Assembly (NCBI RefSeq): GCF_004153455.1
Contig: NZ_SDQE01000012.1
Coordinates: 1-64,000, forward strand
DNA from: Allopusillimonas ginsengisoli
Lineage (GTDB): Bacteria > Pseudomonadota > Gammaproteobacteria > Burkholderiales > Burkholderiaceae_B
Direction: 5' to 3'
Length of the DNA: 64,000 nt
The position numbers were made by a program, and so were the translations under genes. This document shows, piece by piece, positions 47,153 to 58,628 of this stretch; within the stretch, counting starts at the first letter, position 1; every line of letters begins with the position of its first letter. The notes below the pieces were generated by a model. The model made no database searches. It had not been told where the DNA came from and saw only the letters and a program-made list of their open reading frames with translations.

Positions 47153-48511
47153 ATGTCCGAAACCACGCTGCACAGTTCCGCACCGATGTGGCAGGAGTCC
47201 ATGACCGCCAGCGGAGACGCACGCGGCAAGCGTGGAAGGCCGGATTGGTCGGATATCGGCTTTTTCCTGTTGCTTTCCGCTGGCGCCGCCTATGCCCTGG
47301 TCAATCTCGGCGCAAGCATGGACTACTACGAAAAACTCATCCTGTGTGGCGGGGTGGCGCTCTGTAGCTGGATGGCCTGGCTTTGGCGGCCATTGCGCAC
47401 GCTGATGGTCGCCAGTGGCCTGACCGCCCTCTTCGCGATCTGGCTCTACAGTGGCGGCGGAGGTCTCCAGCAAGGCGATCTTTCCCGCGCCGAGAGCGTG
47501 TTTTTTCTGAAATACCTGTTTTCGTCGCAATCGGCCATTCTCTGGATGTGCTCGTTGTTCGTGCTGGCCATGATCTGCTACTGGATTGGCATTTTCAGCA
47601 AGACAGCAGCCTGGTTGGGCACGGTCCTGACATGGGCGGCCGTGTATGCAGGCGTCACGGGGATGCTGGTGCGCTGGCGCGAAGGCCATTTGATGGGCCC
47701 TGACATCGGTCACATTCCCGTCAGCAACCTGTACGAAGTCTTTGTGCTGTTTTCGCTGATCACGGCGCTGTTTTACCTGTACTACGAGCGGCGCTATGCA
47801 ACGCGGGCCCTGGGGGGCTTTGTGTTGATGGTGATCAGCTCGGCTGTGGTCTTTTTGTTGTGGTATTCCTTCACACGGGATGCCTTTCAGATTCAGCCAC
47901 TGGTACCGGCGCTGAAAAGCTGGTGGATGAAACTGCATGTGCCGGCCAACTTTATCGGCTATGGCACCTTCTCTCTGGCCGCCATGGTCGGTTTTGCGTA
48001 TCTGGTGAAGGAGCACGGCCAGACGCGTTCCCTCAAAAAGCTGTTGCCACTGTTCCTGTTGGGTGCCGTGCTGTGCGCTGAACCCATGGTCTTTGGTTCG
48101 CGCGAGCTGTCCGCCACATGGATGCTTTATTTTGGGCTGGGCGCCATTATTGTGGGCCTTATCCTGGCCTTCCGCGGCCCGATCTCGGCTCGCCTGCCGT
48201 CGCTGGAAATTCTGGACGACATCATGTATCGGGCGATTGCGGTGGGATTTGCCTTCTTTACGGTGGCAACTATCCTGGGGGCCCTGTGGGCGGCTGATGC
48301 CTGGGGCACCTATTGGCAGTGGGATCCAAAAGAAACCTGGGCCCTGATCGTCTGGCTCAACTATGCCGCCTGGCTGCATATGCGGCTCATGAAGGGCCTG
48401 CGCGGCACGATGGCCGCCTATTGGGCGCTGGCGGGCCTGCTGGTCACCAGCTTTGCCTTTCTGGGCGTGAACATGTTCCTGTCGGGCCTGCATTCCTACG
48501 GCGAGCTCTAG
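47153..48511 (+). CDS. ccsB: cytochrome c biogenesis protein CcsB (CcsA/ResC)
   Basis: 452 residues, polytopic haem-handling protein. The tryptophan-rich haem-binding WWD motif (WGTYWQWDPKETWALIVWL) is near residue 385; histidines before and after it (for example HIPVSNLYE and MKLHVPANF) are the expected haem ligands. Partner of ResB. This completes System II; no Ccm (System I) genes are in the window. Confidence 0.95.
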   Translation: MSETTLHSSAPMWQESMTASGDARGKRGRPDWSDIGFFLLLSAGAAYALVNLGASMDYYEKLILCGGVALCSWMAWLWRPLRTLMVASGLTALFAIWLYSGGGGLQQGDLSRAESVFFLKYLFSSQSAILWMCSLFVLAMICYWIGIFSKTAAWLGTVLTWAAVYAGVTGMLVRWREGHLMGPDIGHIPVSNLYEVFVLFSLITALFYLYYERRYATRALGGFVLMVISSAVVFLLWYSFTRDAFQIQPLVPALKSWWMKLHVPANFIGYGTFSLAAMVGFAYLVKEHGQTRSLKKLLPLFLLGAVLCAEPMVFGSRELSATWMLYFGLGAIIVGLILAFRGPISARLPSLEILDDIMYRAIAVGFAFFTVATILGALWAADAWGTYWQWDPKETWALIVWLNYAAWLHMRLMKGLRGTMAAYWALAGLLVTSFAFLGVNMFLSGLHSYGEL

Positions 48512-48543
48512 GCGGCCGAGTTGGGCGGCCTCGTCCGAACGTC

Positions 48544-48569
48544 AACAGGCCCCGCATGCGGGGCCTGTT
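48544..48569. terminator. bidirectional terminator between ccsB and lysA
   Basis: A perfect 26-base palindrome (arms AACAGGCCCCGCA / TGCGGGGCCTGTT) with A and T at its ends, in the 106-base gap between two convergent genes. It can end transcripts from both sides. Confidence 0.85.
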
Positions 48570-48617
48570 TGCATTAAGGGGCGTGCCGAAGCCGCCTTCG
48601 CAGCGCAATGCACGGAA

Positions 48618-49886
48618 TCAGGGCAGCACGCTTTCGTCCTGAAACAGGCTTTCGATCGTTTCGCGGGGACGGATAACATGGGCTTGATAGCCGTCGACCA
48701 TGATCTCGGCCGGGCATGGGCGGGAATTGTAATGGCTTGCCATGGTAAAGGCATAAGCGCCCGCGGACATGATGGCGAGCAGGTCGCCCTGCTGCAGCGA
48801 TAGCGGGCGATCTCGCGCCAGCCAGTCGCCGCTTTCGCATACCGGGCCTACGATATCGTAGGTAAGCGCCTCATCCGTGTTTTGCCGGGTTTGTACTGCT
48901 TCTACGTCGTGCCAGGCGTCGTAGAGCGTGGGACGAATGAGGTCGTTCATGGCTGCGTCGACGATGGCAAAGTTCTTGGCGGGGCTGTGCTTGAGGTATT
49001 CGACGGCCGTCAGCAGTATCCCGGCGTTGCCGACCAAGGACCGCCCCGGCTCGAGAATGATTTGCAGGTCGCCCAGGCCGTGGCTGTCCAGCTTCTTGAA
49101 TACCTGGTCCAGCAGGACGCGCGGCGAGAGCAGGGTTTCGTCTGTATAGCGGATGCCGATACCGCCCCCCAGATCCAGGTGTTGCAGGTGTATGCCTTCG
49201 GCGGCCAGCGATTGAATCAGGTCGATGAGTTTGTCCAGCGCATCCAGGTAGGGCGCGGCTTCGGTGATCTGAGAGCCAATATGGCAATCCACGCCAACGA
49301 TCTGTATGTTGCCGAGCGTGGCGGCACGGCGGTAGACGTCCAGCGCATTTTCGATGGCGATACCGAACTTGTTTTCCTTGAGACCAGTGGAAATATAAGG
49401 GTGGGTATGGGCATCGACATCGGGATTGACGCGCAGCGACAAGGGGGCCATCTTGCCCAGTTCGCGTGCGACAGCATCCAGGCGTTCCAGCTCGCCCTCG
49501 GATTCGACATTGAAGCATTTGACGCCAGCTTCGAGCGCGGCCCTCATTTCCCACGCCTGCTTGCCCACGCCGGAGAAGACGATCTTGCCTGGGTCGCCGC
49601 CAATGGCCAGAACGCGCGCGAGCTCACCGCCCGACACGATATCAAAGCCCGAACCCAGCGTCTTGAACTCGTTGATCACGGCAAGATTGGAGTTGGCTTT
49701 CATGCCATAGCACACCAGGACATCGCGCGCCTGAGCGGCCTCTTGGTAAGCGGCCCAGGCATCACGCAATGCCTGGCGCGAGTATACGTACAGCGGTGTG
49801 CCGTACTGATGCGCCAGTTCAGGCAGAGGAATGTTCTCGGCATGCAAAACGCCGTTCTTATGCTGAAATTGTGGGGCAACGGTCAT
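48618..49886 (-). CDS. lysA: diaminopimelate decarboxylase
   Basis: 422 residues. A PLP enzyme that makes lysine from meso-diaminopimelate. PLP Lys63 (VCYGMKANSN), GGG phosphate-binding segment (LDLGGGIGIRY), and the CESGDWLARDR motif near the C-terminus with catalytic Cys. The start overlaps the stop of the small lipoprotein gene by four bases, so they are coupled, as lysA with lptM often is. Confidence 0.96.
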   Translation of the reverse strand: MTVAPQFQHKNGVLHAENIPLPELAHQYGTPLYVYSRQALRDAWAAYQEAAQARDVLVCYGMKANSNLAVINEFKTLGSGFDIVSGGELARVLAIGGDPGKIVFSGVGKQAWEMRAALEAGVKCFNVESEGELERLDAVARELGKMAPLSLRVNPDVDAHTHPYISTGLKENKFGIAIENALDVYRRAATLGNIQIVGVDCHIGSQITEAAPYLDALDKLIDLIQSLAAEGIHLQHLDLGGGIGIRYTDETLLSPRVLLDQVFKKLDSHGLGDLQIILEPGRSLVGNAGILLTAVEYLKHSPAKNFAIVDAAMNDLIRPTLYDAWHDVEAVQTRQNTDEALTYDIVGPVCESGDWLARDRPLSLQQGDLLAIMSAGAYAFTMASHYNSRPCPAEIMVDGYQAHVIRPRETIESLFQDESVLP

Positions 49887-50095
49887 TTTTGAGGCTCGAC
49901 GGGGATAGGCTGTGCGGCATTGCCCTGGACGGGCGGTGCCGTGGTAGGCGGTTCAGTAAGCGTTTGGTCTGGCGGCGGGGGCGGAGGCAGATACAGCGGC
50001 CCTTTATAGCCACAGCCTGCCATGGCGGCCAGCAATGCCGCCGCGGCGATGCGCCGCGCAGAGCGTGTCCGCAAGAATGTGGATTTAGTCGACAT
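49883..50095 (-). CDS. lptM: LptM-like small lipoprotein
   Basis: 70 residues. A signal peptide with lipobox AMAGC (Cys28), followed by GYKGPLYLPPPPPPD, the short conserved N-terminus of LptM (formerly YifL) and a Pro-rich tail. In E. coli LptM helps mature the LPS translocon LptD. Neighbour lysA is the usual partner. The ATG at 50095 is the best start; the frame continues upstream for 42 codons without homology. Confidence 0.85.
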   Translation of the reverse strand: MSTKSTFLRTRSARRIAAAALLAAMAGCGYKGPLYLPPPPPPDQTLTEPPTTAPPVQGNAAQPIPVEPQK

Positions 50096-50229
50096 GGTGA
50101 AACTCCGGGACGAAAGGATGATTATGCACTGCGATTCATCTCGCTGCATACCGACGACGGGCACGTAAAAGCCCTCCGTCAGCACGCGGTGCGTACCGCG
50201 ATGCTGCGTGAGGGCTTGCACGAATCCGC

Positions 50230-52656
50230 CTAGAACGGCACCGACGGAGGCTCGGGGATGTCGCCGCGACTGCCCAACTGGTTGAGCAGCGCCCCGATGC
50301 CGTCCGAACCGCTGCCATCGACCGGAACATCCGATGGTGCTGGCAGGCCAACGCGCGCTACGGCCTGTCCTGGCGGAAATTCGGAGAAGTAGAAATCGCC
50401 ATCGATGCGCGACAGGCCGTCCGGCATGGGGCCAGGGGGCGTTTCGGGCTGGCCTTTCAGGGCGAATTGCATGTAGTTCAGCCAGATGGGCAGCGATGCG
50501 CCACCGCCGGTTTCTCCCTGGCCAAGAGAACGAGGCTTGTCGAACCCCATCCAGGCGATGCCGACCAGTTTGGGCGTGAAGCCGGCAAACCAGGCATCGT
50601 GAGAGTCGTTGGTGGTGCCTGTCTTGCCACCGACATCGTTGCGGTTGAGCGCGCGATGTACACGGGCGGCCGTGCCGTAGGTGGCTACCCCGCGCAGCAT
50701 GTCGTCCATGACGTAGACAGTACGAGGGTCCACGACCCGCGCCGTGGCGTCGCCCGCAATCGTAGGCTTGGCCTGCATGATGACTTTGCCGCTGCTGTCG
50801 GTTACGTGGTCGATCAGATACGGCGGCACCCGATAGCCACCGTTGGCAAAGACCGAGTAAGCGCCGGCCAACTGAAGGGGCGTGACGCTGCCGGCGCCCA
50901 GCGCCAGCGGCAGCACGGCTGGTTGGCGTGCGCGGTCGAAGCCGAATCGGGTGATGTAGTCTTGTACATACTTGGGCCCAACCGACTGCATGATACGTAT
51001 GGACACCATGTTTTTGGATTTATACAACCCTTGCCGCAGGGTGAGCATCGGCTCGTACTTGTTGCCGTAGTTCTTGGGTGTCCAGGCCTTTGAGCCGGTT
51101 TGGGCAGCGGTAAGCCGGAATGGCTCGTCCGAGATCTGGGTGGTAGGTGTCAGGCCGCGTTCAAGTGCCGATGCGTAGATGAAGGGCTTGAAGGCGGAGC
51201 CTGGTTGACGCCAGGCCTGCGTGACGCGGTTGAATTTGCCTTCTTCGAAATCGAAGCCGCCGACCAGCGACTGTATGGCGCCGTCTTGCGGGCGAACGGA
51301 GACAAAGGCTGCCTGAACGGTGGGCATGTTGATGACTTCCCAGTGGTCGCCGTTCTTGTGCACATACACGACCGCGCCGCGCGCAATGCGGTACTGATCC
51401 TTGGCATTCTTGCCCAGGCCCCGCGCGACGATCTTGAGCGCGTTCTTGTCGGTCACCTCGATGATCTCGTTTGATGTGCGGGCGACCTTGATCAATGTCG
51501 GGCTGGCGTCGAGGACGACGCCGGTCAGCAGGTCGTCGTCATCAGGGTATTTTTCTTGCAGGCCATCGAGCAGGGCGTCCAGTTTTTCGGGCTGATTCTC
51601 GATGCCGGCAGGCAGGTCTATGGTTTCTTCGGGGCCAGGATAGACGGCGCGGCGGGTGTAATCCAGAATGCCTTCGCGCACTGCATCATAGGCGGCTTCC
51701 TGGTGCTCGGAATTCACTGTTGTGTAGACATTGAAGCCACGGGAGTAGATGTTGTCCTGGTAGACGGAGTACAGCAGCTGCCGGGCCAGTTCCGCAACAT
51801 AGTCGCCATGGATGGCGTAGCCGCCCGCGGGCGTGCCGGGCGCCGACTTGATGACGATTTCCTGGTTCTTGGCCTTTTCGTATTCGTCTTCAGTCAGGTA
51901 GCCGAGGTTCTTCATGCGGCCCAGCACGTACATCTGGCGCGACTTGGCGCGGTCGAAGTTGGCGATGGGGTTGAAGCGCGAGGGCGCCTTGGGGATGCCT
52001 GCCAGCATGGCGGCTTCGGCGGGCGTGATTTCGCCCAGCGGCTTGCCGAAATACGTGCGTGATGCTGCCGCAAAGCCATAGGCGCGATGGCCCAGGTAGA
52101 TCTGGTTCATGTAAAGATCGAGAATCTGGTCCTTGGTGAGGGTGGCCTCGATCTTGAACGTGAGCAGCAGTTCGTAGAACTTGCGGGTGTAGGTTTTTTC
52201 GGACGACAGGTAGAAGTTTCGGGCCACCTGCATGGTAATGGTGCTCGCCCCCTGCGTTTTGGACATATGCGTAAGATTGGCGACCACCGCCCGTGCCACG
52301 CCTGCCCAGTCTATGCCGCCGTGCCGATAAAAGCGATCATCCTCGGCTGATAGAATGGCCGATTTCATGACGTCTGGAATTTCGTTGAAGCGCAGCACAT
52401 TGCGCCGTTCTTCGCCGAATTCGCCGATCAGCACTTTGTCGGCAGTGTAGATGCGCAGCGGGACGCGTGGCCGATAATCGATCATCGCGCTCAGATCGGG
52501 CAGGTTGGGCCAGGCCAGTGCCAGCGCCAGCGACAACAGCAATGCACCGCACAGACCGAGTCCGGCGGCGAAGATGCCGGCTTTTAGCAGGAGGCGGCCC
52601 ATCCATGAATGCGATGTGCCGACGCTGCTTTTTGGGGAATTGGTAGAGGAACTCAT
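50230..52656 (-). CDS. mrcA: penicillin-binding protein 1A
   Basis: 808 residues, class A PBP that polymerises and cross-links peptidoglycan. Membrane helix at about 25-48; glycosyltransferase domain with catalytic Glu105 in SAEDDRFYRHGGIDW; an OB-like insert; transpeptidase domain with SxxK in GSAFKPFIYAS, SKN in YKSKNMVSI and KTGTTN. All active-site motifs are present. In many proteobacteria it is divergent from pilMNOPQ; here aroK follows directly on the other side. Confidence 0.96.
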   Translation of the reverse strand: MSSSTNSPKSSVGTSHSWMGRLLLKAGIFAAGLGLCGALLLSLALALAWPNLPDLSAMIDYRPRVPLRIYTADKVLIGEFGEERRNVLRFNEIPDVMKSAILSAEDDRFYRHGGIDWAGVARAVVANLTHMSKTQGASTITMQVARNFYLSSEKTYTRKFYELLLTFKIEATLTKDQILDLYMNQIYLGHRAYGFAAASRTYFGKPLGEITPAEAAMLAGIPKAPSRFNPIANFDRAKSRQMYVLGRMKNLGYLTEDEYEKAKNQEIVIKSAPGTPAGGYAIHGDYVAELARQLLYSVYQDNIYSRGFNVYTTVNSEHQEAAYDAVREGILDYTRRAVYPGPEETIDLPAGIENQPEKLDALLDGLQEKYPDDDDLLTGVVLDASPTLIKVARTSNEIIEVTDKNALKIVARGLGKNAKDQYRIARGAVVYVHKNGDHWEVINMPTVQAAFVSVRPQDGAIQSLVGGFDFEEGKFNRVTQAWRQPGSAFKPFIYASALERGLTPTTQISDEPFRLTAAQTGSKAWTPKNYGNKYEPMLTLRQGLYKSKNMVSIRIMQSVGPKYVQDYITRFGFDRARQPAVLPLALGAGSVTPLQLAGAYSVFANGGYRVPPYLIDHVTDSSGKVIMQAKPTIAGDATARVVDPRTVYVMDDMLRGVATYGTAARVHRALNRNDVGGKTGTTNDSHDAWFAGFTPKLVGIAWMGFDKPRSLGQGETGGGASLPIWLNYMQFALKGQPETPPGPMPDGLSRIDGDFYFSEFPPGQAVARVGLPAPSDVPVDGSGSDGIGALLNQLGSRGDIPEPPSVPF

Positions 52657-52770
52657 CAGGTGCGATTTTAAGTCTAACCGCGATCAGACTATGATTTGCG
52701 CTTCAGGTTTATGTAACGGAGTAATGCTGGATGGTCGAGTCGGGCGTGCTGCAAGTGGGATAATACACAA

Positions 52771-53364
52771 ATGAATCATTCTTTACCTGTCGGGTCCGTG
52801 CCGCAGGGCCCTGAAAATGGGCCGGACCGGCGGCGTGCTGGTGATCGCCCCGTGTTTCTGGTGGGGATGATGGGGGCTGGCAAAACGACCATAGGCCGCC
52901 ATCTGGCCCGTTTGCTCGGCCGGGAATTTGTCGACCTGGATCACGAGCTGGAAGCGCGCTGCGGAGTCAGGGTGTCGCTGATCTTCGACATCGAAGGCGA
53001 AGAAGGGTTCCGCAAGCGAGAAGCCTCCCTGTTGGAGGAGTGTACTAGGCGACGCAATATTGTGCTTGCCACCGGGGGTGGCGCTGTGCTGGCGCCCGAA
53101 AACCGGCGTTATCTGGCCGAGCGCGGTCTGGTGCTGTACTTGCGCGCCACGGCGGATGAACTCTATCGGCGCGTTTCCCGTGATCGAGGCCGGCCGCTGC
53201 TTCAGACCGCCAACCCCCAGGAGCGCTTGCGCGACCTGCTGGCGCAGCGCGAGCCCCTGTACGAGAGCGTCGCCCACCTGACCATAGACACGGGCTCAGC
53301 CCCCGTCGCCAATCTGGCGCGCGGCCTGCTGCCCCTGCTGGAACAACACGAGGTTAATTCATGA
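52771..53364 (+). CDS. aroK: shikimate kinase
   Basis: 197 residues. Walker [10 protein letters not shown] at 32-40, shikimate-binding [11 protein letters not shown] and the [18 protein letters not shown] segment. Phosphorylates shikimate in aromatic amino-acid synthesis. A 27-residue N-terminal tail precedes the kinase fold. The stop overlaps the aroB start by four bases (ATGA), so they are coupled. Confidence 0.95.
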   Translation: MNHSLPVGSVPQGPENGPDRRRAGDRPVFLVGMMGAGKTTIGRHLARLLGREFVDLDHELEARCGVRVSLIFDIEGEEGFRKREASLLEECTRRRNIVLATGGGAVLAPENRRYLAERGLVLYLRATADELYRRVSRDRGRPLLQTANPQERLRDLLAQREPLYESVAHLTIDTGSAPVANLARGLLPLLEQHEVNS

Positions 53365-54449
53365 ATACAGTCCAGGTCGAAACGCCGGGCGGTGCCTATC
53401 CCATCCATATTGCGCCGGGCAGGCTGGATGCGCTGGCGCAAAGCATACCCGACGACGCCACCGCGATTGCCATCGTTACCAATACCACGGTGGCCGCACT
53501 GTATGGCGATCGGGCGCAAGCCGCGCTGGCACGCACGGGCAAACCGGTGCTTCGTATCGAGTTGCCGGATGGCGAGGCACATAAAGACTGGCAAACGCTC
53601 AATCTGATTTTCGATGGATTGCTGAGCAATCGGCTGGACCGCAAGGCGGTGCTGGTTGCGCTTGGCGGCGGTGTCATCGGCGATATGTGTGGTTTTGCGG
53701 CGTCCAGCTACATGCGCGGGGTGCGCTTTCTGCAGGTTCCCACCACCTTGCTGGCGCAGGTGGACTCATCGGTGGGCGGAAAAACGGCCATCAATCATCC
53801 CCTGGGCAAGAACATGATTGGGGCGTTTTATCAGCCCATTGCGGTCGACATCGACACCGATGTCCTGGGCACCCTCCCCGCACGCGAAATTTCCGCAGGC
53901 CTGGCAGAGGTCGTCAAATATGGCTTGATCATCGACCGCGACTTTCTCGTTTGGTGCGAAAACAACATTTCAGCCTTGCGCGCATTGGAACCCGAGGCCA
54001 TCGCGTATGCCATCCGCCGGTCTTGCGAGCTCAAGGCGCTGGTGGTGTCCCAGGACGAGCGCGAATCGGGTTTGCGCGCCATTCTCAACCTGGGCCACAC
54101 CTTTGGCCATGCCATTGAGTCCGGCCTGGGTTACGGGCAGTGGCTGCATGGCGAGGCCGTGGGCTGCGGCATGGTACAGGCGGCCGAGCTGTCCGTGCTG
54201 GTGCTTGGGCTGCCACAGGCCGAGGCTCAACGCGTGCGTGCGCTGGTCGAAGCGATCGGATGCCCGGTGCAGCCGCCAGATCTCGGCCTGCAGCGATGGC
54301 TGGATCTCATGCAGGTCGATAAAAAAACAGAAGGCGGTCAGTTGCGTTTTGTGCTGCTGTCAGAACTGGGCAAGGCCTGCGTGCAGTCTGCGCCGCAACC
54401 CGCCCTGCGCCAGGTGCTCGACAAGGCCGCCGCGGCGGCCCCGGCGTAA
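53361..54449 (+). CDS. aroB: 3-dehydroquinate synthase
   Basis: 362 residues. NAD- and zinc-dependent enzyme of the shikimate pathway. Visible are [39 protein letters not shown] and the metal-site histidines in [11 protein letters not shown] and [11 protein letters not shown]. Forms an operon with aroK and dgt. Confidence 0.97.
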   Translation: MNTVQVETPGGAYPIHIAPGRLDALAQSIPDDATAIAIVTNTTVAALYGDRAQAALARTGKPVLRIELPDGEAHKDWQTLNLIFDGLLSNRLDRKAVLVALGGGVIGDMCGFAASSYMRGVRFLQVPTTLLAQVDSSVGGKTAINHPLGKNMIGAFYQPIAVDIDTDVLGTLPAREISAGLAEVVKYGLIIDRDFLVWCENNISALRALEPEAIAYAIRRSCELKALVVSQDERESGLRAILNLGHTFGHAIESGLGYGQWLHGEAVGCGMVQAAELSVLVLGLPQAEAQRVRALVEAIGCPVQPPDLGLQRWLDLMQVDKKTEGGQLRFVLLSELGKACVQSAPQPALRQVLDKAAAAAPA

Positions 54450-54458
54450 GGCCGCGGC

Positions 54459-55601
54459 ATGATTGTGCTCGCGCCTTATGCCTGCCATCCGGAAGCCTCC
54501 CGCGGCCGCCGTCATGTAGAGCCGCCGCCCACCGGTCGCAATGCGTTTCAGCGCGATCGCGATCGCATCATCCACTGCAATGCCTTTCGGTTGCTCGAAT
54601 ACAAAACCCAGGTCTTCGTCAACCACGAGGGGGATCTCTTTCGCACCCGGTTGACGCACAGCATAGAGGTTGCGCAGATCGCACGTTCGCTGTCGCGCAA
54701 TCTGGGGCTGCACGAAGACCTCACCGAAGCGATCTCGCTGGCGCACGACCTTGGCCACACGCCCTTTGGGCACGCCGGGCAGGACGAACTCAATGCCTGC
54801 ATGCGCGAGCTGGCCCCCGCAGCAGGCGGCTTCGAGCATAACCTGCAGAGCCTGCGTGTTGTGGACGAGCTCGAGGCACGCTATGCGGCGTTCAATGGCC
54901 TGAACCTGTGTTTTGAAACGCGCGAGGGCATTCTCAAGCATTGCTCGGTCCATCATGCCCGCACGCTGGGCGACGTGGGCGAGCGTTTTCTGGCCCGAAC
55001 CCAGCCGTCGCTGGAGGCGCAGATCGCCAATCTGGCCGACGAAATCGCCTATAACAATCATGATATCGATGATGGGGTGCGTTCGGGGCTGATTTCGGTC
55101 GAGCAATTGCAGGTGTTGGAAATCTTCGCAACGCATTACGCGCAGGTCAAACGCAAGTATCCCAATATAGAAAAACGGCGTCTGGTGGCTGAGGTGGTGC
55201 GAGCGATGATCAACACGCTGGTCGTGGATCTTACCGAAACCACGCTGGCCAACATCCGCAAACATGGCCCGGCGCATGCAGACGATGTGCGCGCCGCGCC
55301 GCCGCTGGCGGCGTTTTCGATGTCCATGCGTCGCCAGGCCGATGCGCTCAAGCAGTTCCTGATGCACAACCTGTATCGGCATTATCGCGTGATGCGCATG
55401 ACAACCAAGGCCCGCGCCATTGTGCGCGAACTATTCGTGGCCTTTCTGCAGGAGCCACGCCTGTTGTCCGATGAATACCGGCGCGACGACGAAGTAGCGC
55501 AGGCGCGTGCGATCGCCGACTACATCGCCGGAATGACAGACCGCTATGCCATTCGCGAGCATACGCAGCTATTCCGGATGGGAGGCGATGCCGCGCTGTG
55601 A
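54459..55601 (+). CDS. dgt: dGTPase-like HD-domain triphosphohydrolase
   Basis: 380 residues. Deoxynucleoside triphosphohydrolase of the dgt/HD superfamily (dNTP to deoxynucleoside plus triphosphate). Metal residues: His in [14 protein letters not shown], His-Asp in [14 protein letters not shown], and Asp in [14 protein letters not shown]. It is the shorter form (E. coli Dgt has 505). It starts nine bases after aroB. Confidence 0.93.
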   Translation: MIVLAPYACHPEASRGRRHVEPPPTGRNAFQRDRDRIIHCNAFRLLEYKTQVFVNHEGDLFRTRLTHSIEVAQIARSLSRNLGLHEDLTEAISLAHDLGHTPFGHAGQDELNACMRELAPAAGGFEHNLQSLRVVDELEARYAAFNGLNLCFETREGILKHCSVHHARTLGDVGERFLARTQPSLEAQIANLADEIAYNNHDIDDGVRSGLISVEQLQVLEIFATHYAQVKRKYPNIEKRRLVAEVVRAMINTLVVDLTETTLANIRKHGPAHADDVRAAPPLAAFSMSMRRQADALKQFLMHNLYRHYRVMRMTTKARAIVRELFVAFLQEPRLLSDEYRRDDEVAQARAIADYIAGMTDRYAIREHTQLFRMGGDAAL

Positions 55602-55658
55602 GCGCCTGGAGGCGCCTATGGCCGATTCACCGGTTTCCATGGCGCCGCTGCTGCGTGG

Positions 55659-58505
55659 TCAGCGTTCCAGCAAGGGTTTCAGATAGCGTCCCGTGTAGCT
55701 TTGCGGGGTCGCGGCAATGGCTTCCGGAGTGCCCTGCGCGATGAGATAGCCGCCCTTGTCGCCGCCTTCTGGCCCCATGTCGATCACCCAGTCCGCCGCC
55801 TTAATGACATCGAGATTGTGTTCGATGATCACCACCGTATTGCCGCCTTCCACCAGCTTGCGCAGCACGTCCAGCAGCAGCGCGATATCCTGGAAGTGCA
55901 GGCCCGTGGTGGGTTCATCCAGGATGTACAGCGTGCGGCCCGTGCTGCGCTTGGACAGCTCCAGAGACAGCTTGACGCGCTGTGCCTCGCCGCCGGATAG
56001 CGTGGTGGCGCTCTGCCCAAGCCGCAGGTAAGACAGGCCGACATCCATCAGCGTTGTCAGCTTGCGTGCCACGGAAGGTACGGCGTCAAAATATTCCAGC
56101 GCCTGTTCCACGGTAAGGTCCAGTACCTGGCTGATGTTGCGGCCGCGATAGCGGATCTCCAGCGTTTCTCTGTTGTAGCGCTTGCCGCCGCAGACATCGC
56201 AGGGCACATACATGTCGGGCAGAAAATGCATTTCAACCTTGACCACGCCGTCGCCCTGGCAGGCTTCGCATCGGCCTCCCTTGACGTTAAAAGAGAATCG
56301 CCCGGGATCGTAGCCGCGCGTGCGGGATTCCGGCACGCCTGCGAACAATTCGCGGATGGGCGTGAACATGCCGGTATACGTGGCAGGATTGCTGCGAGGC
56401 GTGCGGCCTATGGGGCTTTGGTCCACATTGATGATTTTGTCGAAATGCTCCAGCCCTTCGAGCGCATCGTACGGCGCAGGTTCGGTTTGTGCGCGATGCA
56501 GTTTTTGCGCAACGGCTGTGGCCAGCGTGTCGTTGATCAGCGTGGATTTTCCCGAACCGGACACGCCCGTAATGCACACAAGGCGGCCCGCGGGGATGGC
56601 CAGTTCGACGTGCTTCAGGTTGTTCCCGCGCGCGCCCTTCAGGCGCAGCCAGTCTTGGTCCGGCGAGACAGCGCGACGCGGGCCGATGTCGATGCGGCGA
56701 GCGCCACTCAGGTACTGGCCGGTCAAGGACCTGGGGTTTTGCTCAAGATCCGCGGGGGTGCCCTGAGCCACGATGTGCCCGCCGTGCTCGCCAGCGCCAG
56801 GGCCCATGTCCAGAACAAAATCCGCAGCGCGGATCATGTCTTCGTCGTGCTCGACCACGATGACGCTGTTGCCCAGGTCGCGCAGATCCTGCAGCGTTCG
56901 GATGAGGCGATCGTTGTCGCGCTGGTGCAGGCCGATGGAGGGTTCATCCAATACATACATGACACCTGTCAGGCCTGAGCCGATCTGGCTAGCCAGGCGG
57001 ATGCGCTGGGCCTCGCCCCCTGATATCGTGTCGGCGCTGCGGTCAAGCGACAAATAGTTCAAGCCGACATTGTTCAGGAACTGCATCCGGGCTTCGATCT
57101 CGCGCACGATGCGCTCGGCAACGTCTTTTTTCGCGCCGCCCAGTTCCAACGCCTGAAACCATGCCAGACATGCGGACAATGACAGGGCTTCTACCTCATA
57201 GATGGCCCTGCCCCGGGGCGTGCTGCCTTCAGGGCCGCCTCCCAGCAGCACGTGACGGGCTTCGGTGCGCAGCCGCGACCCCTGGCAGTCTGGGCAGACT
57301 TTGACCTGCCGGTATTTGCCCAGCTCTTCGCGCACGGCATTGGAATCTGTTTCGCGCCAGCGCCGTTCGAGATTGGGCAGGATGCCTTCGAACGCATGCT
57401 TTTTGACGGTCGTGCGGCCCTTTTCGTTCAGATAGAGGAAAGAGACTTCTTCGTCTCCGGACCCATACAGCACTTTGTCGCGTATTTCCTGCGGCAATTC
57501 TTCGAACGGCGTGTTCAGATCAAAATGATAGTGCGCGGCCAGACTGGTGAGCAGCGTATGGGTGAAGGCATTGCGCTTGTCCCATCCGCTGATCGCACCG
57601 CTGGCCAGGCTCAACTCCGGGAAGGCGACGACACGCTTGGGGTCGAACACCTCGACAGAGCCCAGCCCGTCACACGTGGGGCAGGCGCCTACGGGGTTGT
57701 TGAAGCTGAATAGGCGAGGCTCGAGCTCGGACAGGCTGTAGTGACACACCGGACAGGCATAGCGGCTGGAAAATGGCAATTCTTCGCCGGTATCCATGTT
57801 CAGCGCCAGTGCGCGGCCTTCGGCCAGCTTGAGTGCGGTTTCGAAGCTTTCGGCCAGTCGCTGCTGGATCTCGGGCCGCACGCGAAGGCGATCCACCACC
57901 ACGTCGACATCGTGTTTTTCTGTTTTCTTGAGCGGGTCAAGCGCATCGATGGCCTGCATGTTGCCGTCGATGCGCAGGCGCACAAAGCCCTGCGCCTGAA
58001 GGCTGGCGAACTCATCTTCGAAGCTGCCCTTGCGCGCCCGTGCGATGGGCGCAAGAATGGCCAGCCGGGTATCTGGCGGCAGGCTCAGCACCTTGTCGAC
58101 CATCTGGCTGACGCTTTGCGCCTGCAGGGGCAGGTTGTGATCCGGGCAATAGGGGGTGCCCACCCGCGCATACAGCAGGCGCAGGTAATCATGAACCTCG
58201 GTAATGGTGCCGACAGTGGAGCGGGGGTTATGCCCCGCTGACTTCTGTTCAATGGAGATGGCCGGAGACAAGCCCTCGATCAGGTCGACGTCGGGTTTGT
58301 CCATCAACTGCAGGAATTGGCGAGCGTAGGCGGACAGACTTTCTACATAGCGCCGCTGGCCTTCCGCATAGAGCGTGTCGAATGCGAGCGACGATTTCCC
58401 CGAGCCCGACAGGCCTGTCACCACCACCAGTTTGTGGCGTGGCAGGTCGACGGAGATGTTTTTCAGATTGTGCGTTCGGGCGCCGCGGATGCGTATCGCT
58501 TCCAT
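55659..58505 (-). CDS. uvrA: UvrABC excision-repair protein UvrA
   Basis: 948 residues, full length. Two ABC ATPase halves: Walker [10 protein letters not shown] (31-39) and GVSGSGKST, signatures [11 protein letters not shown] and [11 protein letters not shown], and zinc modules with [10 protein letters not shown] / CPTCDGLG and CEACQGDG / CDVCGGKRY. Scans DNA for damage with UvrB. Convergent with dgt and divergent from the MFS gene; I found no LexA-type box in its promoter region. Confidence 0.98.
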   Translation of the reverse strand: MEAIRIRGARTHNLKNISVDLPRHKLVVVTGLSGSGKSSLAFDTLYAEGQRRYVESLSAYARQFLQLMDKPDVDLIEGLSPAISIEQKSAGHNPRSTVGTITEVHDYLRLLYARVGTPYCPDHNLPLQAQSVSQMVDKVLSLPPDTRLAILAPIARARKGSFEDEFASLQAQGFVRLRIDGNMQAIDALDPLKKTEKHDVDVVVDRLRVRPEIQQRLAESFETALKLAEGRALALNMDTGEELPFSSRYACPVCHYSLSELEPRLFSFNNPVGACPTCDGLGSVEVFDPKRVVAFPELSLASGAISGWDKRNAFTHTLLTSLAAHYHFDLNTPFEELPQEIRDKVLYGSGDEEVSFLYLNEKGRTTVKKHAFEGILPNLERRWRETDSNAVREELGKYRQVKVCPDCQGSRLRTEARHVLLGGGPEGSTPRGRAIYEVEALSLSACLAWFQALELGGAKKDVAERIVREIEARMQFLNNVGLNYLSLDRSADTISGGEAQRIRLASQIGSGLTGVMYVLDEPSIGLHQRDNDRLIRTLQDLRDLGNSVIVVEHDEDMIRAADFVLDMGPGAGEHGGHIVAQGTPADLEQNPRSLTGQYLSGARRIDIGPRRAVSPDQDWLRLKGARGNNLKHVELAIPAGRLVCITGVSGSGKSTLINDTLATAVAQKLHRAQTEPAPYDALEGLEHFDKIINVDQSPIGRTPRSNPATYTGMFTPIRELFAGVPESRTRGYDPGRFSFNVKGGRCEACQGDGVVKVEMHFLPDMYVPCDVCGGKRYNRETLEIRYRGRNISQVLDLTVEQALEYFDAVPSVARKLTTLMDVGLSYLRLGQSATTLSGGEAQRVKLSLELSKRSTGRTLYILDEPTTGLHFQDIALLLDVLRKLVEGGNTVVIIEHNLDVIKAADWVIDMGPEGGDKGGYLIAQGTPEAIAATPQSYTGRYLKPLLER

Positions 58506-58628
58506 AAGCTCGCTGGTTAGGGGTTCGAAAGGGCAACTTGTTACTATAACGCGCCAGCCGTTTCCCTGCGCTGGCCTTTAGCACGGCCGCAGTACGCGGC
58601 AGCGATATGGTTTAATTGATCCAACCCT

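Noticed and set aside
55602-55615. Terminator between dgt and uvrA
   Set aside because: GCGCCT-GG-AGGCGC can pair, but the loop is two bases and there is no T tract on either strand.
58506-58628. LexA (SOS) box upstream of uvrA
   Set aside because: I looked for CTGT-N8-ACAG on both strands and found only partial resemblance (CTTGTTACTATAAC).
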